From the NCBI GenBank assembly GCA_013399855.1, contig VXAY01003830.1, positions 911,278 to 975,277 on the forward strand: DNA of 64,000 nt, in the 5' to 3' direction. A program made the position numbers and the translations under genes. How positions within the stretch are numbered: position 1 is the first letter of the stretch; each line of letters begins with the position of its first letter. This document shows, piece after piece, positions 54,301-64,000 of the stretch. This stretch comes from Oxyruncus cristatus. Lineage: Eukaryota > Chordata > Aves > Passeriformes > Cotingidae. Below the pieces are notes generated by a model. The model saw nothing but the letters and a program-made list of their open reading frames with translations, was not told where the DNA came from and searched no databases.

Positions 54301-54715
54301 TAAATAGTGTCAGAACTAATAAAAATATTTTTTCTCATGTTATTACGGTAGTACTAATGAGATGTCCTGTTCCAGGGCATAGTCTGAATAAATGGATGCA
54401 GAAAGGAACTTTCCCTCTTTATATTCCAAAATCGTGGAGATGAATCTGGGGAAAGCTCCACATACCTTTCAAGCATCTCACTGGAATGAGACAGTGGAGC
54501 TGGTGAATTACATATCAGCTCTGTTATAGGAAGTCCTATGTTTCTGTGTAAAAACACAAACTCCCAAGAAGTTGCTTGTGGGGCTTGTACTTAAGGCTGG
54601 TCCTACAGATCAGGTTCTGAGAGAAAGACATTATCAGTTCTCTCAAAAACAAAAATACTGATATCAAAATAAACATTTATAATGGGAACAAACTATTTAA
54701 AGTGCCAGAATAAAA
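51336..54715. other. Intergenic, no gene recognised
   Basis: AT-rich sequence with a T run at 53699-53711. The 123-codon minus-strand frame at 53492-53863 has no recognisable similarity. Nothing else was seen. Confidence 0.5.
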
Positions 54716-56375
54716 CCACAGAATCATAGAATGATTTAGGTTGGAAGGGACCTTAAAGATCATCTCATTCCAACGCCCCTGCCATGGGCAGAGACACCTT
54801 CCACCAGACCAGGTTGCTCAGGGTTTCATTCAACCTGGCCTTAAACATTTCCAGGGATAGGGTGTCAACAACTTCTCTGAACAATCTGTTTCAGTGCCTC
54901 ACCACCCTCACAGGAAAGAACTTCTTCCTAAAATCTAATCAAAACCTATCCTCCTTCAGCTTAAGGCCACTTGCCTCGTCACATCATTAAATGACCTTAT
55001 AAAAAGTCCCTCTCCAGCTCTCTTGTAGGCCCCTTTAGGTACTGAAAGGCCACAGTGAGGTCTCCCCAGACCCTTCCTTCTCTTCTCCAGGCTGAACAAC
55101 TCCAACTCTCTCATCTTGTCTTCACAGAGGAGGTGCTGCAGCCCTCTGATCACCTTGGTGGCCCTCCTCTAGACTCGTTACTACATGTCAACGTCCTTCT
55201 TGTGTTGGGGTCCCCAGAGCTAGATGCAGTAGTTTCCCTGGTCTTCTTTATTTCCCTTTTTTTTCAATGGGAGTTATGTTTCCCCTTTCCCAGTCAGTGG
55301 GAACTTCACTGGACTGCCATGACTTCTCAAATATGGTGGATAGTGGCTTAGCCGTATCCTCGGCCAGTTCCCATGGATGTCCCTCACCAGGTCTCATGGA
55401 CTGGTGCACCTTCAGGTTCCTTAGATGCTCTCAAACCCATTCTTCTCCTACAGCAGGCAGTTCTTCATTATGCCAATCCCTGCTTTCACCTTCAGCAACT
55501 TTGGCAATGTGGCTGGAGCACTTGCTGATGAAGACTGAGGCAAAAAAAGTCATTGAATACCTCAGTCTTCTCCATGTCCTGGGCAACCAGGTCTTCTGTG
55601 TCCTTCCTGAGAGGACCCACATTTTTCCCTAGTCTTTCTTTCATCACTGATGCACCTAAAGGAGATTGTTTTTTTATCCATTATGTCCTTGGCCAGAATT
55701 ACTTCTGCCTGTAGTTTAGCTTCGGCTTTAGCTTTCCCAATCAGATCACTGGCACTTGGGGCAACTGCTCTATATTCATCCTAGGTTACCTTTACCTGCT
55801 TCCGTCTTCTGTAAGTTACCTGTTTAAGTTTGTCCAGGAGCTCCTTGTTCATCCATGCAGGTCTCCTGGCATTCTCCCCCCTCTTTGTAGGGATCCATTG
55901 CTCTTGAGCCCGGAGGAGACAATCCTTGACTATCATTCAGATCTCTTGGACTCCTCTTCCCTCCAGGGCTCTATCCCACAGCACTCTACCAAGGAGATCC
56001 TTGAAGAGACCAAAGTTTGCTCTTCTGATGCCCAGGGTAGTGAGATTGCTTCTCACCCTTCTTGTTGCCCCAAGATTCTCAAACTCTACCCTGTCATGGT
56101 CACTGCAGCCCAGGACCAGGGCTTGGCAGTGCGAGGCTGCTCCCGCCTGTCTGTAGCGGGCTTCAGGGGCTTGGTCTTCCTGCTCAGGTGGCCTGTAGCA
56201 GACCCCCACTATAAAATCACTATAAAATGGTGCTGTCCTTCAAGTGTTCTCCTGCTGATCTGCATACCCTCTCCAGGCCCTGGGCATCTCTTGCTGGCTC
56301 GGACATCTAACTGGTATGGGTGGGATGGCATATCCTCCCACATCTTATCACTGTTAAAGCTCTTCAGGTCTAGTT
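54716..56375 (-). mobile_element. CR1 LINE copy with intact 3' end and two internal deletions
   Basis: This is the longest CR1 in the window. The 3' tail and 3' UTR span 54716 to about 55200 (plus-strand AGAATCATAGAATG, then AGGTTGGAAGGGACCTTAAA). Read on the minus strand, ORF2 remnants run from about 56215 down to 55228. They are VCYRPPEQ (endonuclease region), DRVEFENLGATRRV, the RRANFGLFKDLLGRV block, ERLGKNVGPLRKDTEDLV, DMEKTEVFNDFF and finally KEDQGNY, the start of the RT domain. At about 55220-55229 the RT start is joined directly to LWGPQHKKDVD, removing the RT catalytic core. At about 56108-56112, QALVLG is joined to CSDHD, removing the GDFN-containing part of the endonuclease. Stops and frame breaks add to this; the element cannot be active. 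The 5' limit is approximate. Confidence 0.93.
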
Positions 56376-56759
56376 TTTACACTTGAAGTTTAATAAATGC
56401 CTGCAGTAAGAGATAAATGGACAGAATTTTTTCACTGTATTTTCAAAAATTACTAATCCATCAGTATGGTCTGAAAGCCCATTAAGTATGACACCGAAGA
56501 GGTCTCAAGCAAATATTTCAAGCCTACAACTACTCTGTGGAACACTTTAGATATACTTTTAGTGACAAACTAATTTTTTTTTTATTACATTCATTTCTAA
56601 GTAACAATGGACACAAGAACTGTTACTGCCTTGCTAAAGCATGCACACATGCATTCATACATGTCAATAAAGTCCTGGGGATTGGTGGAGTATTGGTAGT
56701 TTATGACTGCTGTCACGTGAAGACAGGAGATCTCCTCGACCCTTAACGACTTGTTTGTC
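56376..56759. other. Spacer between CR1 and LTR-like unit
   Basis: Nothing is recognised apart from a T run at about 56574-56583. Confidence 0.5.
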
Positions 56760-56987
56760 TGTCAGTGCCCCAGGAAAGCTGAAATCCTTGTGCCAAATCA
56801 ATCTGTCAGCATGGTGTTATGGGGACCCTTCACCAAACAGTCCCACTGGATCACAGGGTGATTCGACTGCCCTTTTCAGGGGCCTAAGCCAACAGCATAA
56901 GGGAGTCCCCTCAGCTGGTCTTCCCACTTTATTTGAACTGCCAGCACCTGTGAAGGAGTCACTTTAACAGGTTATGGAATAACACCT

Positions 56988-56993
56988 TTTATT
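56988..56993 (-). promoter_or_regulatory. Polyadenylation signal within the LTR-like unit
   Basis: AATAAA on the minus strand followed by AGGTGTTATTCC. A second AATAAA lies 60 bases further on, at 56928-56933. Either could end the R region. Confidence 0.45.
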
Positions 56994-57228
56994 AATACAA
57001 AATTGTGACAGGTTAAGGTCAAAGATTGCCAGTGATAATAACTGACTGCAAAAAAAAAATGTATTTAATGCAATACACAAGCAAGCTCTAATCCAAACAA
57101 AAGTATTTGGCACACGTACAGTTCGTACCCAAAGGCATCCCAATGGGGGAGAAGACAGGTTCAGCCCGTCGACTGATCTCAGCAGTTATGTTGGAGTCTC
57201 CCCTGATTTTCTCCCCATTCTCAACTTA

Positions 57229-57236
57229 TTTTTATA
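57229..57236 (-). promoter_or_regulatory. TATA box within the LTR-like unit
   Basis: TATAAAAA on the minus strand, about 240 bases before the nearer AATAAA. It is positioned as an LTR U3/R promoter would be. Activity is unknown. Confidence 0.45.
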
Positions 57237-57565
57237 CGATTTCTTCATGTTTAGGTGGAGCTTGAGTGACTTTAAAAGCAAAGCTTTTAAAGATACAGTC
57301 AAAAAAATACAGGATGCATGGCCAGAGCGGGGTAGTCGTACCTTGGAGATGGATAACTTTGGGTGGAGGTGTGTATTAATATTACAATCATGCTTTCATG
57401 AAACAGGTTCATCAGAGGAGAGAGATTTTGCCACAGGGTTTGGCTCAGCAGCAGGACATCTCCTTTTATCTCCCTTGGTTGACAGGTGCTGTGAGGTCCT
57501 ATCAACTACAAAGTACCACCATGTTCCTCTCTCTGCAAGGACTTCCATGGAGGGAGGCCATGGCA

Positions 57566-59534
57566 TCTCCACTCCTTTCCACCCTCCATTTCATCCCTTG
57601 TGGCAGGTACTTATTGTTGTATAGGGAGTTATCATTGAGCATGTCGACCACATTCCATCCAGGGAGCAGCAGCTGCATTTTACCCTGTAATTTCTATACC
57701 ACTGTAACTTCTGTTAGGATGTGAATATAACTCCTTAATTTCCTCTAATTTTTACCCCCAATGATCTTCCCACAACTGTTCTGTGCAACTTTTGCATTGT
57801 AGTTATAAAATGCAGTTTACCACAAGGACATACTTAAAAGGCTGCTGTGTGAGACCTGCACATCCTCAGATTATTGCTATTTTCTAAAATTGTAAAGAAG
57901 CACCAAATAATTACACTATTTTCAAGTAACAGCTAAGCTCAACATTCTGCAACATTCCCCATTAGGTTATATTAAACATCAAGTGTAATCAAAGTTATCA
58001 AAGTAAAATGCATCATTTGGAATCTGTGGACAACATTCTAGATGCAATAATTCAATTTCTACCTGCAGGACTACATCATGGGTTCCTCAGTGCTTTGCAA
58101 GTTTTGCCAAATGATCATGATCCTGTATTGCATGTACTTTTTTTTTAATTGGAAGGGTCAAATTAGGTCCTCAAATTATAAATAAGCCTTCTATAATGCT
58201 AAAAAACACACTGAACACAAACTCCATTTGAAGTGACAATTGCCATTCATATTATTGAGAGATTTGAGGTATTCCTGAAGAGAATAGGCACCAGTGAAGT
58301 TGTTGGATCCAGATGTACTGAACCACAGGAACATCTTTAGTTAACACCCTATGAAAGAAAAAGGTACATTTCAGTGCAACTGTATTTTCTAAATCTCTAA
58401 ATTGGCTTTGGCTTTGAGACAGGCCCACATTCATACTGTCCGAGACCCCTCACTTCACTGTCACCACTTAGCTATCTCTTTGGAATTTGAAAGGCATGGA
58501 GCCAGTAGGTGTGCAGCTGTCTCTTGTGTAGGGAAGGGAGCAAGTTTTACTTACTATAGAACTGGCCACAATGAAGGCAACCAGCAGAGAGAACTCATGA
58601 TAGTGATCTGAGTAGAGTGAAAAAACAAGCCCTCCTCCAAGTCAGAAATTTCAGCCTTTTTCCACACACACAAAAGAAAGGGACTACCCACTTTAAAAAT
58701 AAGACTTGGACAAGTATTTTACAGACCTTCAGCATGTTATTTTGTCTCTTCGCTTAATCATTCAAAGACTTAATGTGAAAACCATGAGTCATTACAAACT
58801 AATATGCCCACTTACTTCTGCTCCTCAGTGGTGAAAAACTGCGGCTTCGAAACGACTGCAAGACAAACAGAAAGGACACTCAGGTGTGCTAAAATACCGC
58901 TCCCAAGAAAACCACCTGGGGACCATTACCATTCAGAAAATTTGTACATCTCTATCAGTGTAGCTCCACTGCTACAAAGTCAAGTTCAACAACTTTCTAG
59001 TTTTTTCACACCCCACACACACACAAAAAAGTGAGCCATACCCAAAGCCTCTCACATTTTCAATATTCACATTTTAAGTTGAGGGCACCCACACCAATTT
59101 AATAAGATGAGCTAACAATTAGAAAAATATATGTGTTTTTTACAGAAATAATTAAAAATGTTGTGTAATCATATCATATACAGAACTCTGCTAAGGTTTC
59201 ACATGTCTTGTCAGTACCACCTCAGTTCTTCCCCTCCTGCTCACCCTACAGTTACTTTCTGTTCCACTGCGACATTAGAGAGTAAATTTAGGTTACTAAT
59301 TCCAGGAGGCACAAACTATGTACTGTATATATACTGCAAGATGACTATAACATTTCCAAATGATGCCATTAGTTATTCTGAAGGGTACTGAAGCAAGGAG
59401 GAGTAGGGGCAAATCATTCTGAGACACTGTATGAAAAGTAGATCATAGTGAAATTCTCAGAAGTATCATCTGTGTATCTGTACTGAACATTATACCAGGC
59501 AATAACTATCTGTCAGTTCAGCTTCACCTCATTC
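57566..59534. other. Intergenic between LTR-like unit and SPATA18 3' end
   Basis: No gene or repeat is recognised apart from short CA-rich patches near 58665 and 59012 and T/A runs. Part of the left edge may still belong to the LTR. Confidence 0.5.
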
Positions 59535-59655
59535 AAGACCTTTAAGCAAAGGCATTTATTCCCAATGTTAAAATGTACATGTGGCAGAGCAGCATTTTTA
59601 ATAGGTTGCCTACATTCCTAGTTAAAATACTTGATGTTGTTAATACTATAAGCAT
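59535..59655 (-). other. SPATA18: SPATA18 3' UTR (inferred)
   Basis: This is sequence after the TGA, running to a probable cleavage site about 20 bases beyond an AATAAA hexamer. It is AT-rich, lacks open coding sequence and is only about 120 bases long. The end point is inferred from the hexamer position. Use of a more distal signal cannot be excluded. Confidence 0.55.
59555..59560 (-). promoter_or_regulatory. Polyadenylation signal AATAAA for SPATA18
   Basis: TTTATT on the plus strand is a canonical AATAAA on the minus strand. It begins 96 bases after the stop codon. G/T-containing sequence (GTCTTGAATGAGGTGAAG) follows downstream in the transcript sense, as expected for a cleavage region. 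Confidence 0.6.
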
Positions 59656-59739
59656 TCAGCTGAGGCTTACGTGACTAGATAGGAGACGTCGGGTGCTACA
59701 GCTGCAGCTTCTGCTTCTAATTTTACTTCTGCGAAAGCA
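59656..59739 (-). CDS. SPATA18: SPATA18 terminal coding exon, Cys/Arg/Ser-rich tail and stop
   Basis: This exon encodes 27 residues and a TGA stop. The tail begins CFRRSKIRSRSCSCSTRRLL and ends SSHVSLS. The acceptor is CTTCTCTTGTAG|TGCTTT, with a good pyrimidine tract. A second frame through the same bases is also open (AFAEVKLEAEAAAVAP). However, the phase-0 donor of the preceding exon selects the Arg/Ser-rich frame, which matches the Arg/Ser-rich tail of human SPATA18 after the KGEAVTRR motif. By my recollection of the human protein the avian tail is roughly half as long. The similarity is compositional rather than residue by residue, so this exon is less certain than the other three. Confidence 0.75.
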   Translation of the reverse strand, partial: CFRRSKIRSRSCSCSTRRLLSSHVSLS

Positions 59740-60088
59740 CTACAAGAGAAGAGTTTGACAAACCTCTTTTGAGAGAGAGGGTTTAATAAAGACAGACTCC
59801 ACGAACAAACTAGCCATGCTGGAGACAAGGCTTGAGGACAGAAAGGAAACACAGTAAACTTTCTCCTTAGAACACGCTCTGCCAATAATCATACATCTGC
59901 ATAATTAATACATTAAGGAAAATGGAACTATCCATCCTAAATACAGGATGAGGCACCAAAACCTAACTGATACTTGACATACAACTCCACCTACACAGGG
60001 AACAGTTAAGAACTTATCTTTTTAAATTTTAAAAACAGTGCTGAAATCCAGTTACTTCCCTTAACATAAACCTTAACAAAATACATAC
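59740..60088 (-). other. SPATA18: SPATA18 last intron, 349 bases
   Basis: This intron is bounded by GTATGT and CTTCTCTTGTAG on the minus strand. Nothing else is recognised in it. Confidence 0.75.
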
Positions 60089-60212
60089 CAGAGACACCCT
60101 TTTAGTGACTACCTCTCCCTTCACAATCACAACACCATCTTCTACCAGAGCAGGCCATACGTGATAGGCCACAAAGGCAGCTGTGAAATCTGAGTCAGGA
60201 CTACGATAGTAC
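60089..60212 (-). CDS. SPATA18: SPATA18 penultimate exon, end of the Mieap domain
   Basis: This 124-base exon supplies the last base of the split Lys codon, then 41 residues starting [20 protein letters not shown] and continuing [21 protein letters not shown]. Human SPATA18 has [22 protein letters not shown] followed by a KGEAVTRR motif, so orthology is clear. The acceptor is TTTCAACAG|GTACTA. The preferred donor is CTCTG|GTATGT. A weaker in-phase alternative lies nine bases upstream (AAAGG|GTGTCT) and would drop Val-Ser-Leu without changing frame. The upstream intron is 1,947 bases (60213-62159) and the downstream intron 349 bases. Start and end phases agree with both neighbours. Confidence 0.92.
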
Positions 60213-62159
60213 CTGTTGAAATACAGTGTACAAGAAATGTCTGCATGTAAGTGCCAAGAGATAAATGTTTCAAATCATAAATGCTGATAAAAAGCAGAAT
60301 AGTAGCTACAGCTCTAATATCTTTCTTGACAATATTTCCATATCTCAAAAATTAGTGTTCTTTAAGTGATCCTGTAAAGGAAATGCAGTTGTAAGACAGA
60401 TTTAGCAGAACCTACTGTTTACTTATACCGACAGGCACTCCAACGAGGCCATTTCACACTTCAGGAGACCAGCTGACCATATTTTTGCATAAGCCAAATA
60501 CAAGCCAGGACCCCTGTGTCCACTGACATATCAAACCTTCTGAGCAGCAATTTGGCAGGCATGGTCATCCCGTCTTCTTGAAATATCTTACTAAAACAAG
60601 ACCCCTATAAAGGATATTACACAAATACTCTATATCAAGTAGAGAGATATAAAGGTACATCTTAGGATCTTATGAGACATGAGGCAACTTTATTAACAAG
60701 ATCCTCAGATATTGATAATGAAACAGTGACATTTTAGCTAAGAAAAATTAATTCAAGGGCCTGTATTAACATACCAGATATCTATTACCTCAATGAGTGT
60801 GGAATATTGGCTAAATAATGACATCTCTGGCTTTGGGGATTCAAACTCAAAACAAATACCAAATAACAGAAGTAAAAAACAGCAATGCATCTACGCTTCA
60901 GTAATGTATTACAACAGCAAGTTATACAAAAACAATATTGTTAACAGAGGCATGAAGCAAGGTATAGGGTATGATGAGGTTTGGGCAGCCCTTTATAAAA
61001 TGGTATCACACATAACTAAGAGAGATTTTTAATTTCTACAAGTTTTGCTCCATCTCTGTGTACCACATATACACACTATACATGTAAACCTATATATGCC
61101 ACATACATCTATACAGATGGATAGATGAGAGTACGTGTCTCCTGAAGCAGCACGTACAAACATATTGCATTTGTTTTTTGAAGGCCGCACACAGCAAGCA
61201 GGTGGAGAAAGTATCCCCAGATTATACCACAGCATTGTGGCCTTCTTAATTCAGCCAACAGCTTCAGGTATCAAGCAGCTAACTGCCCAGTATTCAGACT
61301 GGATCACTGAGCAGTCCTATATGACTTTGCACTTTCCTGTTGAAAGGCTACTTTCATCTTCTCTATTTCTTTCATTGGCTTCTCAAGCACCTCCCCACCT
61401 GTGTTCCATTCTATTTTAAATTATTATTAGAGACCTCTTTATTGATCTAGGGTTTCTTTTGCTTTTGAGAGCATTTTTTTTTTTGAGCTATCAATCCCAT
61501 TAATTTTCTATAATGCATGGAAGCACCCTACAGTTCTCTGGCAGCTAACAAAGCAGCTAAAGCTGACCCTATAGAAAAAACAGTGTTATGGTGTGATTTT
61601 TTTTACAATGAAATTCCCTTTTTTAAAAGTCATTCTTCTTTCTGCTCAGCTCTACACCAGAAGAGATGGGAGCATATTAGCATTCATATGCTGTACAGCA
61701 GCCACAGCCTGGAGGTCACAGCAAACACGATGATGATCCTGGTAGCAGACAGCAATTGTCAGATCTCAGTAAACATGACTTTTACAGGATAGGCCAGAAA
61801 GGAGGAACAAAGATGCAAATGTTTGTTAAAAGGCAGGTAGAGACTAAACAGGGAAAGGAAAGCTGATAACCATTTTCCTCTTAAATGATAAATTAAATAT
61901 GCTCTAGAGACTGAAGTTTATCCAGAAAATCAGCTTTGCTGTTCATTAAAAAAAACTGTTAACACTTGTCTACATCGTGGAATTTATACACTACCCTAAA
62001 ACCTTAAAGACACACCAAATTAACTACAGATCAGGAATATTTGCCCAAATCAATGTTTATCAATCTTAAACCCTTATGTTAATTAGGGAACAAGTAGACT
62101 ATACAACCTGACGGATCTTTTTAAAAGTAAGAATCTGACTGAATCTTAAGAGTTCTTAC
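60213..62159 (-). other. SPATA18: SPATA18 intron between the Mieap-core and penultimate exons
   Basis: This 1,947-base intron is bounded by GTAAGA and TTTCAACAG. I see no further exon, RNA gene or recognisable transposon in it. A degenerate TA/CA-rich stretch lies near 61060-61130. The phases of the flanking exons join directly, so no exon is required here. Confidence 0.8.
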
Positions 62160-62335
62160 TTGCTTTCATTGAAAAGTTCTCCATCAATACCGAAGGCAAC
62201 ATCAAGAGGAGGAATGAGTGTCTGCATTGAAAAAGCCAAACAGCACAACTCTTGAATCAAAGTGCTGAGCACAATGAAATCAATTTCTGGTGGAAATGAA
62301 ATCTTTGGGTTGATGTTCATGGAGCGAATTACTTC
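62160..62335 (-). CDS. SPATA18: SPATA18 internal exon, core of the Mieap domain
   Basis: This 176-base exon encodes 58 residues plus two bases of a split Lys codon. It begins [20 protein letters not shown], continues through [15 protein letters not shown] and ends [14 protein letters not shown](K). The human counterpart reads [16 protein letters not shown], then FIQEICCIAFAMQAL, then DIAYGADGEVFNDCK, so this is the most conserved block in the window. The minus-strand acceptor is TTATTTTCAG|GAAGTA and the donor is AGCAA|GTAAGA. The phase-2 end (AA) is completed by the first base (G) of the next exon to give AAG (Lys), the residue expected at that point. The intron separating it from the upstream exon is 558 bases (62336-62893). 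Confidence 0.94.
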
Positions 62336-62893
62336 CTGAAAATAAACATATTTGAGCAATTTTCACTCTCTAACAATTTTATTCACAGGAAAGTATGGAA
62401 ACCCCTCCTAAATATGCCTCTCAGCTTTCTACATTTAAAAATCAGTATCAGAAGCTCACAGTAATGTTGCTTTAAACTATTCCAGAAACTAACAGCTTCA
62501 GAAAGAATGTACTGTTATTTTAGAAATAAAGTATGAGTTACATTATTGACATAAATCTTAGGAAGGAGATGCAGCTTTTCAGTAGAAAACAAAATTCAAG
62601 AAAAATGTGAAATTTACCCCGCATTTATTTGATTAGAACACTGTATCTTGCCAAAAATATTATTCTTGCAGACAGAGAAATTCTAGTCACAGACAAATAA
62701 AACAAGCAATTACTAGCCCAAACTTATACCAGTCCTCGCAATATTATTTTGGAAAGTACACTGCTACGAGACAAAATCCATATGATAACTTTTTTTCTTC
62801 TTCAGGTTACAGTGCATTTCTAGTTTACACATTCTGAATTTAACAGCTCCTGAAATAGATCAACATGTCACTTCCCCACTGCCCTTGACCTAC
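62336..62893 (-). other. SPATA18: SPATA18 intron, 558 bases
   Basis: This intron is bounded by GTAGGT and TTATTTTCAG on the minus strand. It is AT-rich and contains no recognisable element. Confidence 0.8.
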
Positions 62894-63052
62894 CTTGACA
62901 CTGGCATGAACATCATATTCATCCTTGTGGCAAACTATATAATCCAGCACAGCGTCTTCAAGTGACTCAGGCCCCGAGTGACCTAGAGATAGAGCCTCTT
63001 TTACATGTATTTTGAACTTCCAGTAGGCCATCTTTGCTGCATAAAAAGATTC
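62894..63052 (-). CDS. SPATA18: SPATA18 (mitochondria-eating protein) internal exon, first in window
   Basis: This 159-base, phase-0 exon encodes 53 residues starting ESFYAAKMAYWKFKIHVKEA and ending DEYDVHASVK. It aligns without gaps to the human SPATA18 stretch beginning EAFHVAKMAFRHFKIHVRKS, including the shared AVLDY and CH..YD positions. This is the start of the C-terminal Mieap domain. On the minus strand the acceptor reads TTTGCAG|GAATCT and the donor TCAAG|GTAGGT, both close to consensus. SPATA18 is a p53-inducible cytoplasmic and mitochondrial protein implicated in mitochondrial quality control; that role is family knowledge, not visible here. The open frame runs past the donor only into intronic residues (VGQGQWGS), which have no homology. 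The preceding exon (human residues ending RIIYIATV) was not found between 63053 and 64000. A lineage paralog is possible but less likely. Confidence 0.92.
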
Positions 63053-64000
63053 CTGCAAACATAAAGAACATCTAGTTAAATCCAGGAGACTGAAATTAAT
63101 TTTTATCAGTTATCTGAGAAAATGAACTTAACCCAGTATCATCATCATAAGGAGGAATAAAAAAAACATTGCTGTAAAAAGGAAAGTTAACTCATCTGGG
63201 AGGAATTCTCTGACTGAGTGTAACTTCTTTGCAGAAGACGGGATTGAAAAGATTCCCATCTAACCACCTATATTTGCACAGGATTCCATCACACACCCAT
63301 GATCAATACAACCACATTCAAAGATATCAAGAGTAAAAGCATTTTACATGCCATAGCCTAACACATCAGACAGGAACACTTCTTGTTTGTCAGGAAAAAA
63401 GGTTGCATTAGAGAGTGTAAACTGAATGACAGTTGGAAAAAACCTTCAGTAAGTTAAATGTGCTTGGGATCACACACATTAAGAGACACACTGTCTCTCT
63501 GACTCAGGTACGTACTACATCATTTTTATAGAAAGGAAGATTAAGTACAGAAAAAAATGAAAACAAATTTCTTCAGACTGAGCTCACAGTAAATATGAGG
63601 TATGTAGGTAGTTTCAAGGGACCCAACAAAACCAGGAAAGCACACTAATACAGAAAAGAGGAAAGCAAGCTATGGAAAGATTTTTATCTGTGTAGTGTTG
63701 TGTGTATTCCCAAAAGAATTCATCCAAATAAGGCAGTGTTGATCAGTGCAGGAACCAGCTACTTTTCAGAGCCATTTGATCTTCTTATACACTCTTTCAG
63801 CATCTGTACTACAGACCACTGACTCTGTTCCAGCGTTGGGACAGGTCAGTCAGGACACTAAATCGGGAGTTCAATGTAGAAGTGCGAGGGGAAGAAAGAA
63901 AAATCAACAAGAAAAAAGGACAAAAAGTTTTCTTCTCTGTACTTGAATGTACTAAAAATGCTAATTTTACCCACAATTTAGTCCAGCGCAGACATAATAT
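63053..64000 (-). other. SPATA18: SPATA18 upstream intron, open at the window edge
   Basis: This is sequence upstream of the first visible exon. I looked on the minus strand for the preceding SPATA18 exon (human ...LLRRCIDKAETVQRIIYIATV) and did not find it, so the stretch is most simply intron. No repeat was recognised. Confidence 0.6.

Larger units (their letters stand above)
56760..57565 (-). mobile_element. Endogenous-retrovirus LTR-like unit (ERVL-like), probably solo
   Basis: Read on the minus strand, the unit has the order expected of an LTR. A U3-like region leads to CGTATAAAAATAAG, with its TATA box at 57229-57236. A region of about 230 bases follows, containing GGGGAGACTCCAACAT and CGACGGGCTGAACC. 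Then comes ATTAATAAAAGGTG (poly(A) signal at 56988-56993) and a second AATAAA at 56928-56933. A U5-like stretch ends GGGGCACTGACA at 56760. The left limit is chosen for that CA end. The right limit is uncertain: TG starts occur at 57510 and 57565, the latter beside a purine-rich GGAAAGGAGTGGAGA, and the U3 may extend to about 57720. I found no matching target-site duplication and no gag, pol or env sequence nearby. The family assignment is from general resemblance only. Confidence 0.5.

Noticed and set aside
55898..56386. 162-codon plus-strand open frame
   Set aside because: It is antisense to the CR1 ORF2 remnant on the minus strand.
59667..59885. Minus-strand 72-codon frame across the last SPATA18 exon (…AFAEVKLEAEAAAVAP…)
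   Set aside because: Its phase does not match the upstream exon's donor, and the first part is intron. The Arg/Ser-rich frame fits both phase and homology.
63480..63515. Donor-like TCAGGTACGT on the plus strand
   Set aside because: There is no accompanying open exon or acceptor, and it lies within the SPATA18 intron on the opposite strand.
63940..64000. Possible preceding SPATA18 exon at the window edge
   Set aside because: The minus-strand translation does not match the expected LLRRCIDKAETVQRIIYIATV segment.

Overview
This window looks like avian nuclear DNA. It is about 59 kb of gene-poor, AT-rich sequence followed by the 3' end of one protein-coding gene. The avian call rests on CR1 LINE copies. 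Several keep the characteristic CR1 3' end (ATTCTATG-type octamers, then a conserved 3' UTR), and no mammalian Alu, B1/B2 or L1 sequence is visible. A crocodilian or turtle cannot be formally excluded, but the CR1 types and simple-repeat texture fit a bird. Nothing prokaryotic (operon, RBS, CRISPR) is present.

The only gene I can support is at the right end, on the minus strand. Four consecutive exons (63052-62894, 62335-62160, 60212-60089, 59739-59656) have AG/GT borders and compatible phases. They join into a 180-residue C-terminus that aligns along its length with the C-terminal Mieap domain and Arg/Ser-rich tail of SPATA18 (mitochondria-eating protein, MIEAP). A polyadenylation signal follows about 100 bases after the stop codon. 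The promoter and 5' exons lie beyond base 64000.

The rest (1 to about 59530) is the intergenic region downstream of that gene. It holds five CR1 insertions: 18805-19388 (-), 24395-25235 (+), 34178-35000 (-), 50642-51335 (-) and 54716-56375 (-). It also holds an LTR-like unit (about 56760-57565, -) with a TATA box and poly(A) signals. A perfect 25-unit GATA tetranucleotide tract lies at 18430-18530, and a roughly 185-base stretch lacking G on the plus strand at 19447-19633. Several short tandem duplications are scattered through the window. The longest CR1 (54716-56375) has two internal deletions that remove parts of the endonuclease and the reverse-transcriptase core. Apart from these, the many short open frames have no recognisable homology, no exon architecture and the lengths expected by chance.

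I found no convincing new multi-gene system. The observations most worth checking are the SPATA18 tail and splice choice, the LTR 2 kb downstream of SPATA18 on the same strand, the doubly deleted CR1, and the G-less/(GGTT)n tract beside the older CR1.
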